From assembly GCA_008828725.1 (NCBI GenBank), contig MEHQ01000282.1, positions 45,321 through 109,320 of the forward strand: 64,000 nucleotides of DNA. Direction: 5' to 3'. Each line of letters opens with the position of its first letter. Positions within the stretch are counted from its first letter, which is position 1. Position numbers and translations under genes: made by a program. Positions 12,101 through 27,100 of this stretch are shown one piece after another. The DNA is from Saccharina japonica. Its lineage: Eukaryota; Sar; Phaeophyceae; Laminariales; Laminariaceae. The notes under the pieces were generated by a model that saw nothing but the letters and a program-made list of their open reading frames with translations, ran no database searches and had not been told where the DNA came from.

Positions 12101-15100
12101 AGACAACAGGCTCGCCAGGATACCAGCCGGCCTCTTCGCCGACTTCACCATGATGGTTGAACTGTGAGTGGAACTTACCAGGTACCTGGCACCAGGCATA
12201 TATCCAACCGATCACAGACCGTCAAATACGCGAATAGTCGTTGGGAGTTTCCATAGAAACGCATGTTTTCCCCCCATTGCCGTTTCCGATCGAACCACTT
12301 CCAGTTAGTCCAAGGCATGATGTTTGTTCAAAGTGTCATGCAATTGTTTGGAACGCTTGAGTGCGGTTGACCCATGCTAAGCCATGTTGGGCGATAAAGC
12401 AATTATGTTCTGAAGCTTAGTAGTTGGTACGTAGGCGATGCCGGTTTTGGCATGTTTTGCCTCACGAAGGTTCAGATGTGCAAACGCCGTTCCGACGAGA
12501 TGAACACTCAACCATAGCACATATGTTCCATATGCTCCGGCCAAACCATTGGCAAATTGATTACATTTGAAATTTCAACGCCGAAACATGGGTATTGCTT
12601 ACGACTCGAATCTACATGAAACAAAAAACAGAGTGTCTGGCAAACCCAAACAAGACTCCCCCCCCCCACCCCCGCCTCAATCGTTAACGAGTCTGCAGAA
12701 GTTAGTGTAAAATGTGTGCAAACGTTGAGGGTCTACCTCCGAAAAACGGCGTGACGTTCTACTACTGAGTACGTTGAGGATGGTGTGCTCCAAACCAGCC
12801 TCCCACTTCTAACGTAGTGCGCGTCCGCTGTCGTCGGAACCAGGTGTACAACTATTGTGCCAATGCGAAACCTCTCGCCCATCCATCCAATTAGATTTTG
12901 GCATGACGACATCTGGTCAACATGCCGATCTGTTGGCGCTTGTTTAACTCTTTGGAACAGGGATCTCCGGAACAACAACATTTTGACCATCGCCGCTGGC
13001 GCCTTCGACAACTTGCCGGTTCTTGAAGGATTGTGAGTAAGAGAGGACTGGTGGTACTGCTCTTCATCCGAGGCAACCGACATGGAGGCCACATGAGCAC
13101 ACACGCTGTTGGTGCTGCTTCAACACTAGGAGACCACTATACAACTGGCGATTGATGATCCGCGCTCATGAGATTGGCCGCTGCGTGTCCTATCGTCAAC
13201 GAAAGTAAACCCCTCGTTGGATGCGTACAGGTCCCGACGGGGGGTTGGCCACCCCTACAAAAGCTAACGTTTGGCCCAATTGTGTTTTGAAGAGATCAGT
13301 GAAAAAAAGGTTTTCAATACAAACGGCATACCAGGTATACGATATACTACCGCATCGCGGAGGTCTACATGAACTGAGTTTGTAGCTGTAAAACGTGCGC
13401 TCTTGGGAGCAGCGTCCACCAGAGATATGTTAAACATCATCGCATCGCAAAGATGCATCTTGCTCCACTGCTACTGTTTTGGCAGACCGTATGCACAACG
13501 TGGCCCTTATACGCTTTGCAGTACGTACGATCGCCACAAAATGAATTGCGGAAACAACTGCTGGCATAAACGCGATTTTGATAATAGCACGCTGTTGAAC
13601 GACTGTTTTCTGTCACCACCGAAGGCACCAACCAATAACCCCGGTGCACGGTTCATCGTCTTGCATTCTCGTGTTTGTTCATAATCATCAGGTTTCTCGC
13701 CGACAACGAGCTGGAAACCGTTCCCGCAAACGTATTCGCTGGCCTGACGGTTCTGGATCGCCTGTGAGTAGCCAAGAAATATACTATTTCGTAGGAGGCT
13801 ACTGTCGCAGGTCGGTTGCATTCAGCTGTATCCAACGCAAGCAGTGAATTCAGCATTACGTTGAGGTTGCCTGAACAGTGCGGCCCTGTCGAATCGCTTG
13901 GAGTGAACAGCTGTGATTCTACCTTTGAACCAAACGTGGTGTGAGTCGTCGGATTACCGAAACTCCGACCGGAGAAAGCCGTTTGAGGTTATCACCGTGT
14001 TTAACATCTTCGATAGTGACACTGACGAGCCCCTATTAACCTGTAGTATTCTGTCAAACTAATCCATGACGTTTAGTCAGCAGCATTGTTTCAAGCGGCC
14101 GTCACCGACTGCGAATTTGCGTATTAAGGAACCAGTGTTTCAACGGCTGTCCACTCGGCGTTGCGTATGAGGAACGGTTGTCCACTCTCCCTTACGTATG
14201 GGGAGCTGTGCTGTACAGACCACGAATAAACATGGCACAATGTACACCCTCACACGCACGTACCACTATGCCACTAAAACCTGCGCACATCAAGACGTCG
14301 TAAGAAAAAACCAGGTACCACATACAGTACGCCACTACGCCTGAGTATATGACGACATCTCCGCTTGAATGTGTACCAGTAGGGAGACAACACGATCCTT
14401 GTTTGGAGTGACATCATATTCAGCGCTGAAACAAGGCTGCGGTGTCTCGATCGTCGCCCCTAACCCTGTCAACGTTCATGCATGTTTGCGCCGTTGAAAC
14501 AGGTCCCTAGCCGCTAACGAAATCATGTCCATCGAGGATGGTGTTTTCACGGATTTGATAGCTCTCAAGGAATTGTAAGTGGGCGCATTAACGTGGTGTT
14601 CATTTCTTTGACGTAGATGGACAAGTAGACTCGATCTGGGGGTGACCATCAAGACCCTTTTGGTGGCGACCTCCGGATTCGTTAGATCAGGTGGGCACCC
14701 TGGGTATTTGCAGCCTTTGTCATAAAGGTGCAAAGCCATTGTTGTATTCGTTACGCTACTCCTGCAGGGAAACGACACGTCCGAGTCTGGAGTCGGGTAC
14801 AGGGTTACTCGAGAGAGTGGTCAAAACCGCGATAACGAAAACAAAGTCGGAGGAGGTAGTGCGTCCATCGTAGGGCTACCGTAGTCCTCCAGGAGCCCAC
14901 GAGTTGGACGTTGCTCGCACTGTTTCATCTATTTCTTACTGCAGTATGAATGCCTTGTCCGCAGGAGTTTGTCAAGCGTGTCTGTACGCTAACGACGTCT
15001 GAGTTGTATCGCGACAATCACGGGAACCTGAGGATACTTTACTACCCACCCCACCGTCGAGAACCAAATTTTGCGACACTACGGAGTTGCGTAGTAGAGA

Positions 15101-18100
15101 TGGAACGTCTGCAGTGTAAACACACTGCTTCCGTTCAGAATATAGTTGCGTCCGGGATAGGCGGGGAGGGGCATGGTCTTGAAATGTTCTGGTCGTATTC
15201 TGATATCGAGATGGTGCTTCGGTCGATGGACCCACCACTCCACAGCATCCAATCAACATTGTTAGTGCCTGTTACAGCTGAAGCTTCGACTGGTGATTTT
15301 ATGGGGTTCTCTCAGTGTCTGGCCCTTGTAAGGATATAGGGTAGGTATGCGCATCACACATCATATCTTTTACGAATTAACTCTCCGTGCTGGCCAGGCC
15401 AGGCATCGGTTCCCGGCTTCGTCGCGTTGTTGCAGTTTTGGCACACATAATTTTTGTTTACAACACATACTTCAAGTTATATGCTTTGTTTTTACCCTGC
15501 AAAACAAACGGGCATTGCCTCGTGTGTTGTTCGGTTTAGTGATGATATACCCAACCCCTTGTATCTGGGCACCATCGGGCCTCAAGTGTGCTGTTACACG
15601 GGGATACTACACAGGGATACTACACAGGAGTTTTTTTTGAGTTTTTTTTTCTGTTTGATGTTGTGCGGGTTAGGGTTAACGTTCAGTAGTGTACATCATA
15701 CGCACGCCTACAGCAGCGCGGCAATGCGAATTGGATGTCAGTATGGTTTGTTTGTTGTTGCACGGCAAAATAAAAGGGCGGTGCCTCAACCTAACCCCAA
15801 TCCGAACACTAACCCTTAAACCTATGCGGGCTGCTACTCCATTTCTTAACAGTAAGACATGCCAAAGCACATTTGATAGGTATTGTGACCACCAACTATA
15901 ATGTCGGCGGGACCCTTCGGGCTTATGTTATACGCTTTGCCATATATTGTACGGCGGGTACCCCGAACTTAAGGCAATAACATTTTGGGCCTTCATCATT
16001 CCTTTTTACTATTCATAGCGCCGTACGTCTGTTCCTTCGAGATGAGCCCTTTATAGACGTGGACGACTTAGGTGTCAAAACTCCGTGACCGTGACAAATA
16101 CAGCAACGGTAACACGAAGCATCCACGACTGCTGTTGTATGAAAGGCGCTCCGTGCGACACCCAGTGAGCATATGTATTTTGATGGCATAATGTGCAAAG
16201 CTTCCGTGACGTATTATAGGTGTTCTGCGTCGTGTTGCCGTCCATTATTACAACTACTGCTGGTGGTGATGTTGTAAATTAACGCCGGATACCCTTGCAT
16301 ACTCCCTGATCTGCGTGGAACTCCCCTTCTAGAGAAGGTGTATTCCGTATATTATGAACAGTGAGTTATTTCGCTGCTGCTATTATATGTACATGGCGTA
16401 TCATATCAGTACAGGTCACCTGCTGCTACGATACACTTGTGAAGCTGCACTGTAGTCTCCACTGAAGACCTACCAGTAAGTCATTAGGCGGATCTACTGT
16501 AGCTACTACTGAACATTGGTCACAGCACTGGGCTGTTGTTACCTATCCGTAGTTCTTAACACAGTTGTATTTTAGGACTATAAAAGCTGCTACGCACTGA
16601 TAAACACTGCTACTGCCGCAACCACAGTGGTAGAAGAGGCAACGTGCGGATACCCTCTTGTACGGTGTAAATCTTCTCATATTATAGGCAAACTTACGCT
16701 TGGTATGACGTCGCACCGCCTCCTAACACGTCGACATGCAATCAGGAGTCTCGAAGGAAATGAGCTTCTGATCCTTCAAACCGACGTCTTCGCTGGCTTG
16801 GTGGCTCTGGAAGAAATGTGAGTATACCAAATGTGTACATATTCTTGTGAGTCAGATTCGACGAGAGCAAACAGCCAAGTAAGATATATTCCGTGGGGTG
16901 CATCCGAAATCCTTTGTCGTATGTGGGGTGGATCTGGCTGAACGGGCGGCGCCTGTTGGAAATAGAGTTGGTGACAACCGTCGATAGACATCAAAGATCG
17001 CGCTTACAGGTGGGGAGCACGACTTGCACTACTACAGTACACAGGTCGATTCCTTTGTGTATATAGTTTTTCAATTGTTTTCGGTTCGAAGGCAACCCTT
17101 CACGTGGACGGACTATTTAGTACTCAAAGTCAGGTACTATGGATGTGATGGTGACCGTTGATCTATCGTGTTGGAGTCGTAGTGCAGGCAGTACAGGAAA
17201 TCGCAGGAGCTGGAATCAATGATACCGGCTGGTCTGCTGTTCTTGGTTTCTCGGCGTGTAAGCTCTTCAAGCCAGATTCGTCGACCTTGTCAGTTTCTCT
17301 GTGATCTTGAAGCGTACAATAATTTCTGGAACCATGCGTACCATTCTTACACCGAGCGTTTTAACTGGTAGATCCTATAAAGCACAGTTCGACGAGAGTT
17401 GCCGAGGGAAGAAAGGACTGGTATATTTTCGCGATAAACATGCAAGGCGAACACCGTAGTGGGCGAGGAGGGAGGAGAGCTCACTTTGTGACCCCGGATC
17501 TGAGTTACGAACGGGAAGAGAGAAAAAGGAAGGGCGAAGAAAATAAAAAGGATAAGAAAAAACCCAGAACATTTACTCAATGTTAACGTAACAGTATTAC
17601 AGTAGCTACTACCCTGGTTGTGTTTTTACTGCTGTATCTGCAGTAGGTCTACAACATGGTCAATGATGCTGATCATTCCTGGGATAGTTCGGCATCCCTC
17701 ATTTCTAACGATGGCAAATAGTGGTCGATTATGATCCTCGCCGTTTCATGTACGGATAATCAGAGTAGCGGCGTGTTTGCCCATGTCGACATTTACCGGT
17801 GAAGACATCAGAGGTCGTATTCTTGTACTATAATCCTTTTAGGCATATGGTTATTGCGGTTCGGGTGCACACCTGTGCGTTTTGTCTAGTCTGTGCGATA
17901 TGACCAACCCCTGTGCGCAACTCCAGTTCATTTGTTTTCGTTTAGTATGCTTTTTTTTTCGCACCCCCTGTGCGTTCTGCGCAACCCGTGCTGTGCCGAA
18001 TACAACATCAGCGTGTGTAGACGACACCGTCCGATACTGATTAAACCGATTTCATGTGTTCGACTACCACTGCTCGCAGTCTCCGCGATAGTTTTGCAAC

Positions 18101-21100
18101 TTTACATGTAATCGCGGGGCAAAGCACCACCAACAAATCGTACCAACGGAGGACAAAATGAAAATCGTTGCGGCAGTGTGACGAGAACGAAATACCTTGC
18201 GCAGGTGTCTGCTGGAAGCTGGAAACCCGTTGCGACTCTTGTCCTTTTCATTAAGCTTGATGTGTTGACCTGTGTCGTTGTGTCATCCGTAGCGAGTACT
18301 GTAACTGTTATGTGTCGGTAGGTTGCGTGCGGTACGTGCTCTTCGACTCTGTGCTAGGTTCGACGAATAGTTTTTACCGGTGGAATAGAAAACTAAAAAA
18401 ACGTTTAATATGTAAGACCCCCGCCCGATGCATAAATCGATGGAGCCCTGATGGTACACTTAACGCAACGTGAAGGAACAGCTGCGACACACCTTTTTTG
18501 ATATTGCAACTGAGCAATGTCCGCCTATCAGTCGCGGTAGCAAGCAGCATCACACCCGAAGTGGGTTTGCCTGGCATCAGAAGTGGGGCGCTGTGCATTC
18601 CTATTAGTTCATTGCAACAGTCATTTGACCATATTGACCATGTATCCCACTCAAGACGAAGGAACAAGTGGAGGGGTGGTACTCGACGATTCCCGTTGTG
18701 AAACTCATTCAAGGCTGCATTTTCTCTGTTGATTTTTGAATCCCAGTTCCTTCTCTCCGATCCGCACGAAACCGGCGATCCCTGCGTCCTCTCCGCTCTT
18801 TACCGCCGTATAATATATTGCGTGGTACTGCTGATGAACTTGAAACGAAGAAAGTCAACAGCAGTAACGTTCGGTCCATACGTCCTTGAATGTGCGGTGT
18901 GCTGCGTCACTGGTGATGATCCCTTTGAATGCGTGGTGTGCCGCGTTAGGGTGGTGATCGTCGCTAGACGTGAAGTTGTGTGCCAAGCTTCCACTGTATC
19001 TCCTGCGCATTATGCGTAGCGTGTAGAGAGCAGAAGGGGTACACCCGTAACGCTCTGCACGCCCCCGTACGCACCATAACATATACCTACGCCTGAGCGT
19101 ATTGAAACCTATGAGCGTAAAATGATACCAGGAGGAAGAAGAGCGTATGGATATTTTTCGAGTGGTATGTTCCTTGCGTTATCATGCGGCAGGGACGTCC
19201 TTACTGTTGTTCGTTTCTCTGAGACCAGAGATCCATCGTTGTGCCGTTCAAACAGGAATCTGGATGGCAACATGATCACGACCATCGAAGCGAATGTTTT
19301 TGCGGATATGCCCGGACTTGCAGACTTGTGAGTGACCCACTGAGAATGATGTTCCCCTCGACCCATGTAGAACGACACACGGAAGCCACGGTTTCATACA
19401 TTAGTTGGTTCTGTTACAGCAATTGACTACCGACGATGGATGCCCCGCCCGCATTAAGGCACGCAGCACTGTACGCCCATCGAAGCCCATACACAAATAC
19501 GCCAGAGCATATCCAAACCTATCATAACTAATCGGTTCGAGTAGGAAACGCGTCTAGAGATCAGTGGGATACACACGTAACACTCTGCACGCCCCGGGAC
19601 GCGGCTTCAATATGAGGTTGAGCATACCAAGACCTATGAACATGAAATCATATCATTAGGAAGAGCGTATGAATATTGTTTGAGTGCTATATGCTTCACG
19701 CTGTCATGTGGCAGCAACGTGTTTTGTGTTTCTATTTGTTCTGACATCGCACTTTCGTCGTTGTGCCGTTCATACAGGCGCATGAAGGCAAACATGATCG
19801 CGAACATCGATGCCGATGCTTTTGCAGGCTTGTTCGCACTTGATATATTGTGAGTGACCCAGTGAGGATGATGTTCCCATCGACCCATACATGGGACGAG
19901 ACGCGCCAACCACTGTTTCATACGTCAGCAGGTGCTGTTACGTCAGTTGACTACCGAAAATCCATACATCGCCCGCGTTAGGGCGCTGAAAGCCCTTGGA
20001 CGCCAAACACAAATACGTCTGGGCACATACACAGAAGAAATCGGCTCTAGTAGGAAAAGCATATGGCCCTTGTCCAAGTGTTACGTTCCTCGCGCGATCA
20101 CGCGGCAACGACATCCTCCCTGTTGCTATCGCTCAGAGACGTAACCTATCGTTGTGCCGGTCAAACAGGGATCTCGAAGGCAATATGATCGAGAGCCTCG
20201 ACCCTAACATTTTTGCGGATTTGTCTGCGATTCAAACCATGTGAGTGAGCCAGCGAGGGTGATGCCCCCCTCGACCCATATAGAAAGAGAAACGGAAACC
20301 ACGGTTTCATACGTTACTTGGTGCTGTTGAATTGACTGCTTGCGATCGACACATCGCCCGCATTAAGGCGCGCTGCGCTGTACGCCCTAAGAATGCACAT
20401 ACGCAAACACTTCGTACGCGCGGGCATACCCAAACCTTTCAAACAAAATTGGTATATACCAGTAGGCAAAATGTATGTGCCTTGTTCGAGTGTTTATTTC
20501 CCCCACGCTGTCACGCGGCAGCAACATGTTCGACCCTTTCTCTTGCGCAAAACGAAACTTCTGTTTTTGTTTGATCGGAACAGACGCCTCGACAATAACA
20601 AACTCAAGACCCTCGCCGCTGGTCTTTTCGCTGGTTTGGGTACTCTTCAAATATTGTGAGTGGGCGATGGAGGGTGACCCTCCTGAAAATTATCACGGAA
20701 ACCACGGTTTCATCCATTTATGGCTGATTCTGCTACACGCTTGACTGCTGATAATCGAAAGCTCGTCCGCACGAAGCTAGGCAAAGAGTTTCCACACAAG
20801 GTTGACCTCGAAGGTATATCTCGTTGAGCAAAGTAATGTAGGCAGAGATAATTACGCCACACCCCCCGGTTCCCTCGAATACCAAAAAGCACACCGGAAT
20901 ATTCATTTCGTGTTTGGGGGTCGAATGTCTTGAATGTAAATGAGCCTATCCCCGTTTTAAACGGATATTCGCGCAGGCTGGGCATGGTGATACGACTTTG
21001 GTTGACGCGTTGACGAAGGTAGGCTGTTTTGGTCAATAGTGTGGTTACCGTGCATGCAGGGGCATCCTCACGGGAACAGGGCTCTATGTGGGACATAAAA

Positions 21101-24100
21101 TCACATTCCGCATGCTGCCGTCCGATAACCTATCCCCCGGGGTTAACTGGGATCCATTCAAGCAAGACACGCAGTTGTTGGCTTTCTGATCTCGTTTTGT
21201 TGATATATGTAGGTATGTACGACAATATATGCCTCATCACTGCCCCACTGTAACTAGCTCGTGGCTCGCACTACTTATTTCCTGGACTGTCAATTGGCCT
21301 GCACTCATGATGTACAGTAGTGTCCTTGTCATCCATTTCCACAAAGACTGGTAGCTGACGCACACAGGCGGTCTGCTCGAATTTGCAGTTTGTCGAGCGT
21401 TCTCCATGCCGAACGACCGCCCTGTGCACAGCAATCGCCTCGTTACGATAAAACAATAATTAAACGGTACTAACTCCAAGCGTTTGAAACACGATCTAAA
21501 TGTTCTCCTCAACCGTCAAAACGATCGAAATGGGTAAACAGCTCATGTCGCGTTTTTAGATGCCAATGAGGAGGTCAGGGCAACATGTATTTCACGCAAA
21601 CAAGACAGAGGCCCGGACTCCCCAGTTCCGCGAACGCCCTTTCAGTCAATTGTGTGCCCAGAGTGCATCGAGCGCCGTGCCGTCGTTTGCGCGGTGCCCC
21701 CGCCATCGAGCCGCCGACACCCACACAAACTAGAACATACAACGGTCGAGAGAGATGTTCAGGTACCCTTTTGTTCACATTGCATGTTTATAGCTGGTAT
21801 ATACGAGCCTCTCGTTCGGAGGGGTCTCTCATGGAGATACCCAGACAGAGAAGGCTATCCAAGTGTTACTATTTTCGTGTCTGGTAAAACCGTGAAAGAA
21901 AATGTGCTGAACTACAGTAAGAGCGATTTGTTCTAGAAAAATTAAACGATATTCCTATTGAAACGCCTAGCTATTGTTGAACATTTTGAAGGCGTGTGCT
22001 GCTTCTGGACGCAGCCGTTTGTTGGTCTTTAGCGCCAGCCGTAAGCCCCTTACAAGCACACAGTATATGCCACCCCTTTCCGCTACTTGTGCCTCTCCAT
22101 ATAGTACCCTAGTTGTGATATACGTGTAGCTCTTGCATGCAACAATTTGGTCGTGGGCGTACAAATCGCACGCTGCCAGAATTAAAACAAACGTGTTAAC
22201 GTTACGGTGTTGCTGCACGTCTTGCGACGGTCCGCAGCCTATACTTTGGGGGGTTTAGCCTGCATCTGGCCATATTGCGTTCATGGTGCACGCAGTTGGG
22301 CAGTCGACTTGCTGTGTTTTTTATCGACCTGAGATACATGCCCTGCCGGCAGATCCAAAGACAGTGAGCCTGCCACAAGAGCAAACATGACACCGGTATT
22401 GAATCGAGGGAGGCATGCCCTTGCGGTACCGTATCGATGGGTGGGGCAAACTCCCTTTGCTATAAATACGTATATTCATTCTGGGCTGTTCATTCAGTTT
22501 TTATATTTTTTCTCGGAAAACAACAGGCCTTTCTTAAGTATGGACCCCTGTATCTCTGGTATAATTTCGACCTTCATTTGACTCGCTTTGCAGTTCTAAT
22601 GTGCTGACTTCGTTCATGGAGACAGTATCGGGGAGCGTAGGTCATGGGAAACATTGGTGTTCGAGTCGCTGAATCGATTAGAAGCATTTTGCATCATTCA
22701 CCAAAAATCATTCTAGCTTAAATTTCTCGGTAGCAATACGTTTCAGCACCCAGGAGTTTCTGATTGGCATATACACTCAGCTGCGACCGCGTCGTACGCT
22801 ACGGAAGGGTCGAACTTCGTAGCGACCCAGGTATTTTTGCGTACTAGTGATTTGCGTTCACGTCGAAACCTTGAGTAGAACAACAGAATCAGCAGCCTGA
22901 GAAAGTTCCATGTCTTCTATTGGTTTATGTGTACCATAGGCATGCTAAGTCTTTTGTATCGTACGAGACACGTTTCGTGGCGAAAAAAACGTCGGATCGA
23001 TCTGGCGGCTGACACCAAACGATTGCCAATGACCTACGATTTCTACAAGTACGTCCACACCGTAGGTCTGAGCACCACAACTGACGAAAGTCGTTTCCAG
23101 TAGGTATGGTATCATGAAAGATGGAACATTATTCCAGAAAGAGTATCGCATCTGGAAAAAACAAAACGACTGTTAGATTTTCATAAATGCCTGCATATAG
23201 GGTTTCCACGAAGGGACCCCTTAACCGACGCGAACGTTTGTTTCGTAGTTGTAAATAGTGATGCGCGGACGCATTCAGCTAAGCCCGCCAGACACGGACA
23301 ATGGCTCCCCTCTCCCGGCGTCCATAAAGAGTTTACGTTACCCGCTTGTGAGATAAGTTCCACTGCTGCTGTAGGGGTAACCAGGTGTTTTGCCAAATGT
23401 GTTTTGGCCTGTCAAGCTCCCTCAGCGCGAAACTACTGACTGGTATGGCAAACTTGCTGACTTGTTTCGTTTAGCATCAGCGCATACGAGAACTCGTCGG
23501 GTTGCGCGGACAAGCTCCTTCAAAGTTTAGTTCCTGATAAGATAGTAGCTTCCTTATGCCAGGTCAGAAGCTAAAGTTCCTCTTTCCTTGCGTCCAGAAA
23601 TAGCTTCTATTTCGCCGCTGTTGAAGAGGTCCGGCCTCAGGCCAATTGTCCACATACGTGACACTTCATCTTGAAGTCTCACGCTGACTGGTGCTACGGC
23701 AGCAGGGCCGTTTTATTTTTGGTCCTTCCTTTTCCCTGCGCTCCGAAGCAATCGTCAGCTTAAGATTTGTTTATTTTTGCGTTGTGCACCTGCATAGGAT
23801 GTTTTTTTGCATTCTTCCTGAACCTACCTGTTTTTTCTTCTGTTTGTTGGAGTGAGGTATATTATGGAAATAAAGGCAGTGCAAATATGGTCGACGTTAG
23901 CGCTTACAGTACCCGCCGATCGAACTATACAAACTGCTGACATGATCATGACGTTGGTAGAATCACAAGGGACCACAATAAATATGATGACCAAATATTG
24001 ATAAACAAACAAGATAGCTGTGGTTTTGTTTTTGTGTGTGTACACTAGGTCCTGTTTACTTGGTACCCCGTAACATTTCAAGAGCGAAGCTGGCCCTATC

Positions 24101-27100
24101 GTTTCAGCAGTCACCGGGGGAACCCCAGATATAGTTCACGAACCTTCCCTGATACGTGGTTGTCGTTGCACCGTCCGTTTTGTCTGCTGAAATTGGGTAG
24201 GCATCTCAACGTCAATGAGCTGGGGGCACTCCCAGACGGCATCTTCGACGATCTGGTGCTTCTGCAAAGCTTGTGAGTATCGCAACAATATATTGTGGTA
24301 AACTGTTATTATTCCTTGTCGGTTGAAGGTAGCTATATCCAAAGCAAGCAAGCAGCTCATCGTCACAGGGGGTGTGGTTGTACACCTCGGTTGTGCCTAC
24401 AGTGGGGTCGAGGCTAAACAGGCTATTGCTCAACCCAGAAGTCAGCCGTGGTGACGGTCTTTGCCACTTCATGGCGAACTACGAGAGTTGAAAGCCTAAC
24501 TGGCGATACCTAGGTTTGTTGTTTGATATCGCACCGACGCATGCTACGTACGATAGAGATGCACCTTTTGTTTTTCTGAGCTCCTTACTTAAGGAGCGTC
24601 ATATACCTCACGGAAAAAAATATGAGTTTGGATGAAAATTAAAGTCCAACAGAATGAACAATCTCGTGACCGAAGTATACGCTGAAACATATTTCGTCAC
24701 AAGAATGAGAGTCCGACGAATTTGGGTTAAGGAGCCCGATCGTTCAGAAAACGATTCAGCCAAAAAGGGCTACTTGTATCGTAGCACACGTCGACCGGTC
24801 GTGCACCGCTACCACGAAATATTAAAACTAGGAACCCAGGGTTTAGGGCCCGTTTTAACGAAGAAAACAAAAAACAATGGAATTTTTTTTTTCAAATCCG
24901 CTTTTCATTGGTCAACACGCACCAGCACCGAAGATTAGGATCTCATTGGTCAACACACGCACCAGCACCGAAGATTAGGATCTTGGGGTATATTATTTGG
25001 TGTTGGTGCGTGTGTTGACCAATGAAGAGCGAATTTGATTTGTTTTTGTCCAAATTAAATTTTTATTTTATACTCGTTAATTTCGGGCCCTTAACTTGTG
25101 TTGAATCGGATAAATATGTTTGCTTGATCGTGAGCCATGTGAAACCACACCGAGAGACCGTTGCTTGACACGGGTTTGCGTTGATCGCAGTTTATAGCGT
25201 GTCATTTGTCCACTTCACGCCGATTTTTCGTTTTGCACGGTGCACGACCTCGTGCGAACGTAAGCATGTGCGCCTTGCAATATGAAGACCTCGCAACATC
25301 CTGTTCGAGTTCTATGTGCCCAAACCTGTCATTCGCCAATGCATTCATCATACCTACCTATCCCTTGCGCTGAGATGTGAGATCAGTCCATGCTTCGTTG
25401 AGCCATTAGCCGCAACGGAAGCATTATTGATATGGTCATATTTTGTAGGTGTTCGCTAGGTGGTATGCTTGTAAATACCTGAAAGTGAGTGACTGGTGAT
25501 CCTGTTCCTTTCACGCTGAGGCTAACCGACATAAATATGGCGGTCTTACATGTTGCTTGTTCTCCGACAACACCTGGTGGCGGACGTTCGATGACTCGAC
25601 GGCCATACTAGGGCAGCGACAACGTGTCCGGGAAATCTAGATCCGGTGTATTTAAGTAGACTGTGTCAGGGGTGTTGAAGGACGTGCGCTATATCTCAGT
25701 AATCTTGAGTGCTTTCAGCCTGAGAGGTCGCAGGGAGAGGGTATACGACGAAGTTGGCTTGCGTTGCTGTGCCGAATGAATCACCTGACGCGCAAAACCC
25801 ACTCAACGTTAACGTTCTCGGGTCTGACTCTAACACCAAGGAGATTCTTGCGAAAAAACGAACACAGCACACCCCGCCGGGACACGGCGTCCGAGGCCAC
25901 CCAGTTTATCGTCACGACGTTGCGTCTGTTTTCCATCGAAACACATTGCAAGACCTTTTGTGCAAGAAACAATTCACGAGGGATGCAAACAATTCAAACG
26001 TTCGGTCAAACTTCGTTTTCATGGTGTGATGTACGTAGCCTATGTATCGGGACGCCCGAGGGATGAAAACAAAGTATTAAAGGATGTTGAAAGTGTTTTT
26101 AACTGCTGGCTTTCAGCTTCGAGTCCACGAAATGAGCTCGTGTTATGTTTCTGGTAGCCTGATGCACCCCACACACCACGACCTTTTTCGACCACCCTAT
26201 CACGTCAAGGTGGAGGTGTATACAGATATTGAGAAATCACACTCACCCAATGTCAACATAATCACAAGCTACCGTAGATAACACGCTAAGTTTTACGTAT
26301 CGCTCTCTGCCGGCAGATGTTCTAAACACGACGTGTTCAAGTTCCTGACTGATTTTTCGGCTTCCATAACACATCTACAGTTCAAAGTCACTCGCAAACC
26401 CGAACATGAGAGATGTGGGCCTCAGGCCATGCATAGCCGTAGTTTATAGACCTTCGCACCCTTACAATGTCTGGAAGGGGCATCGTCGGCTTTCACCAAC
26501 AAGGCATAAACTGTTTGCACGGAGCGAGAAGGCCCGTGCGGTATTAGGCGAGTGACATGGAGGGTCGCCTGCATCTTATGAAGAACAACATGTGGGGCGG
26601 GCTTGCGTACTCACGACAGCCATTTATAAATTGACCTGGTCTCCGGCGTGACCAGTTCCGGTAACAGGAATGAGTATTATTATGCATCTGCCTCGTGTGT
26701 GCCTTTCCATACACACACGATGTGATGCGATCATCCGCCTTGTACGTAGTGGAGGTCCCCAACCCCGCACATATGACCAAATAAGACCGCCAGCCTTGGT
26801 GACCGCCAAACCAAACACAAACGATACGGTACGCTGGGTGCCCAACTCGCGCAGTGAGGTCACTGCTCGATAGGGTCGTGGTCAAACCGACGCCAACCCA
26901 ACTAGTGTCTAAGGAGGATAGAGGGTGAATAAGGATCCTCCGTGGCCTCAAGCTTCTTTGAACAAAATGTAAAGTTTTTCATGACTTACAGGGCCACGCA
27001 CGCCAGTGGCCTGAACACAGTAGTAGATATGGGGGTGTTTCCCCTCGAGCAGATATCACTCCGGATATTGTAAACTGATTTCGAGCTCCCCCCTTCGCGC

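Larger units (their letters stand above)
19080..20760 (+). repeat. Tandem array of duplicated LRR exon-intron cassettes
   Basis: Four copies of a cassette holding one LRR exon plus flanking intron, with exon starts spaced 522, 391 and 415 nt. After each donor a recognisable relative of GACCCA...GATGATGTTCCC...TCGACCCAT occurs, followed by ACGGAAACCACGGTTTCATA. Before exons 9-11 the text GTTGTGCCG(T/G)TCA recurs immediately ahead of the acceptor. The cassette, not just the exon, was duplicated. Confidence 0.8.

Noticed and set aside
22606-22650. SNVLTSF segment after a TTTGCAG acceptor in intron 12
   Set aside because: It resembles a piece of an LRR, but there is no matching donor and the pattern breaks down after a few residues. 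Possibly a relic.
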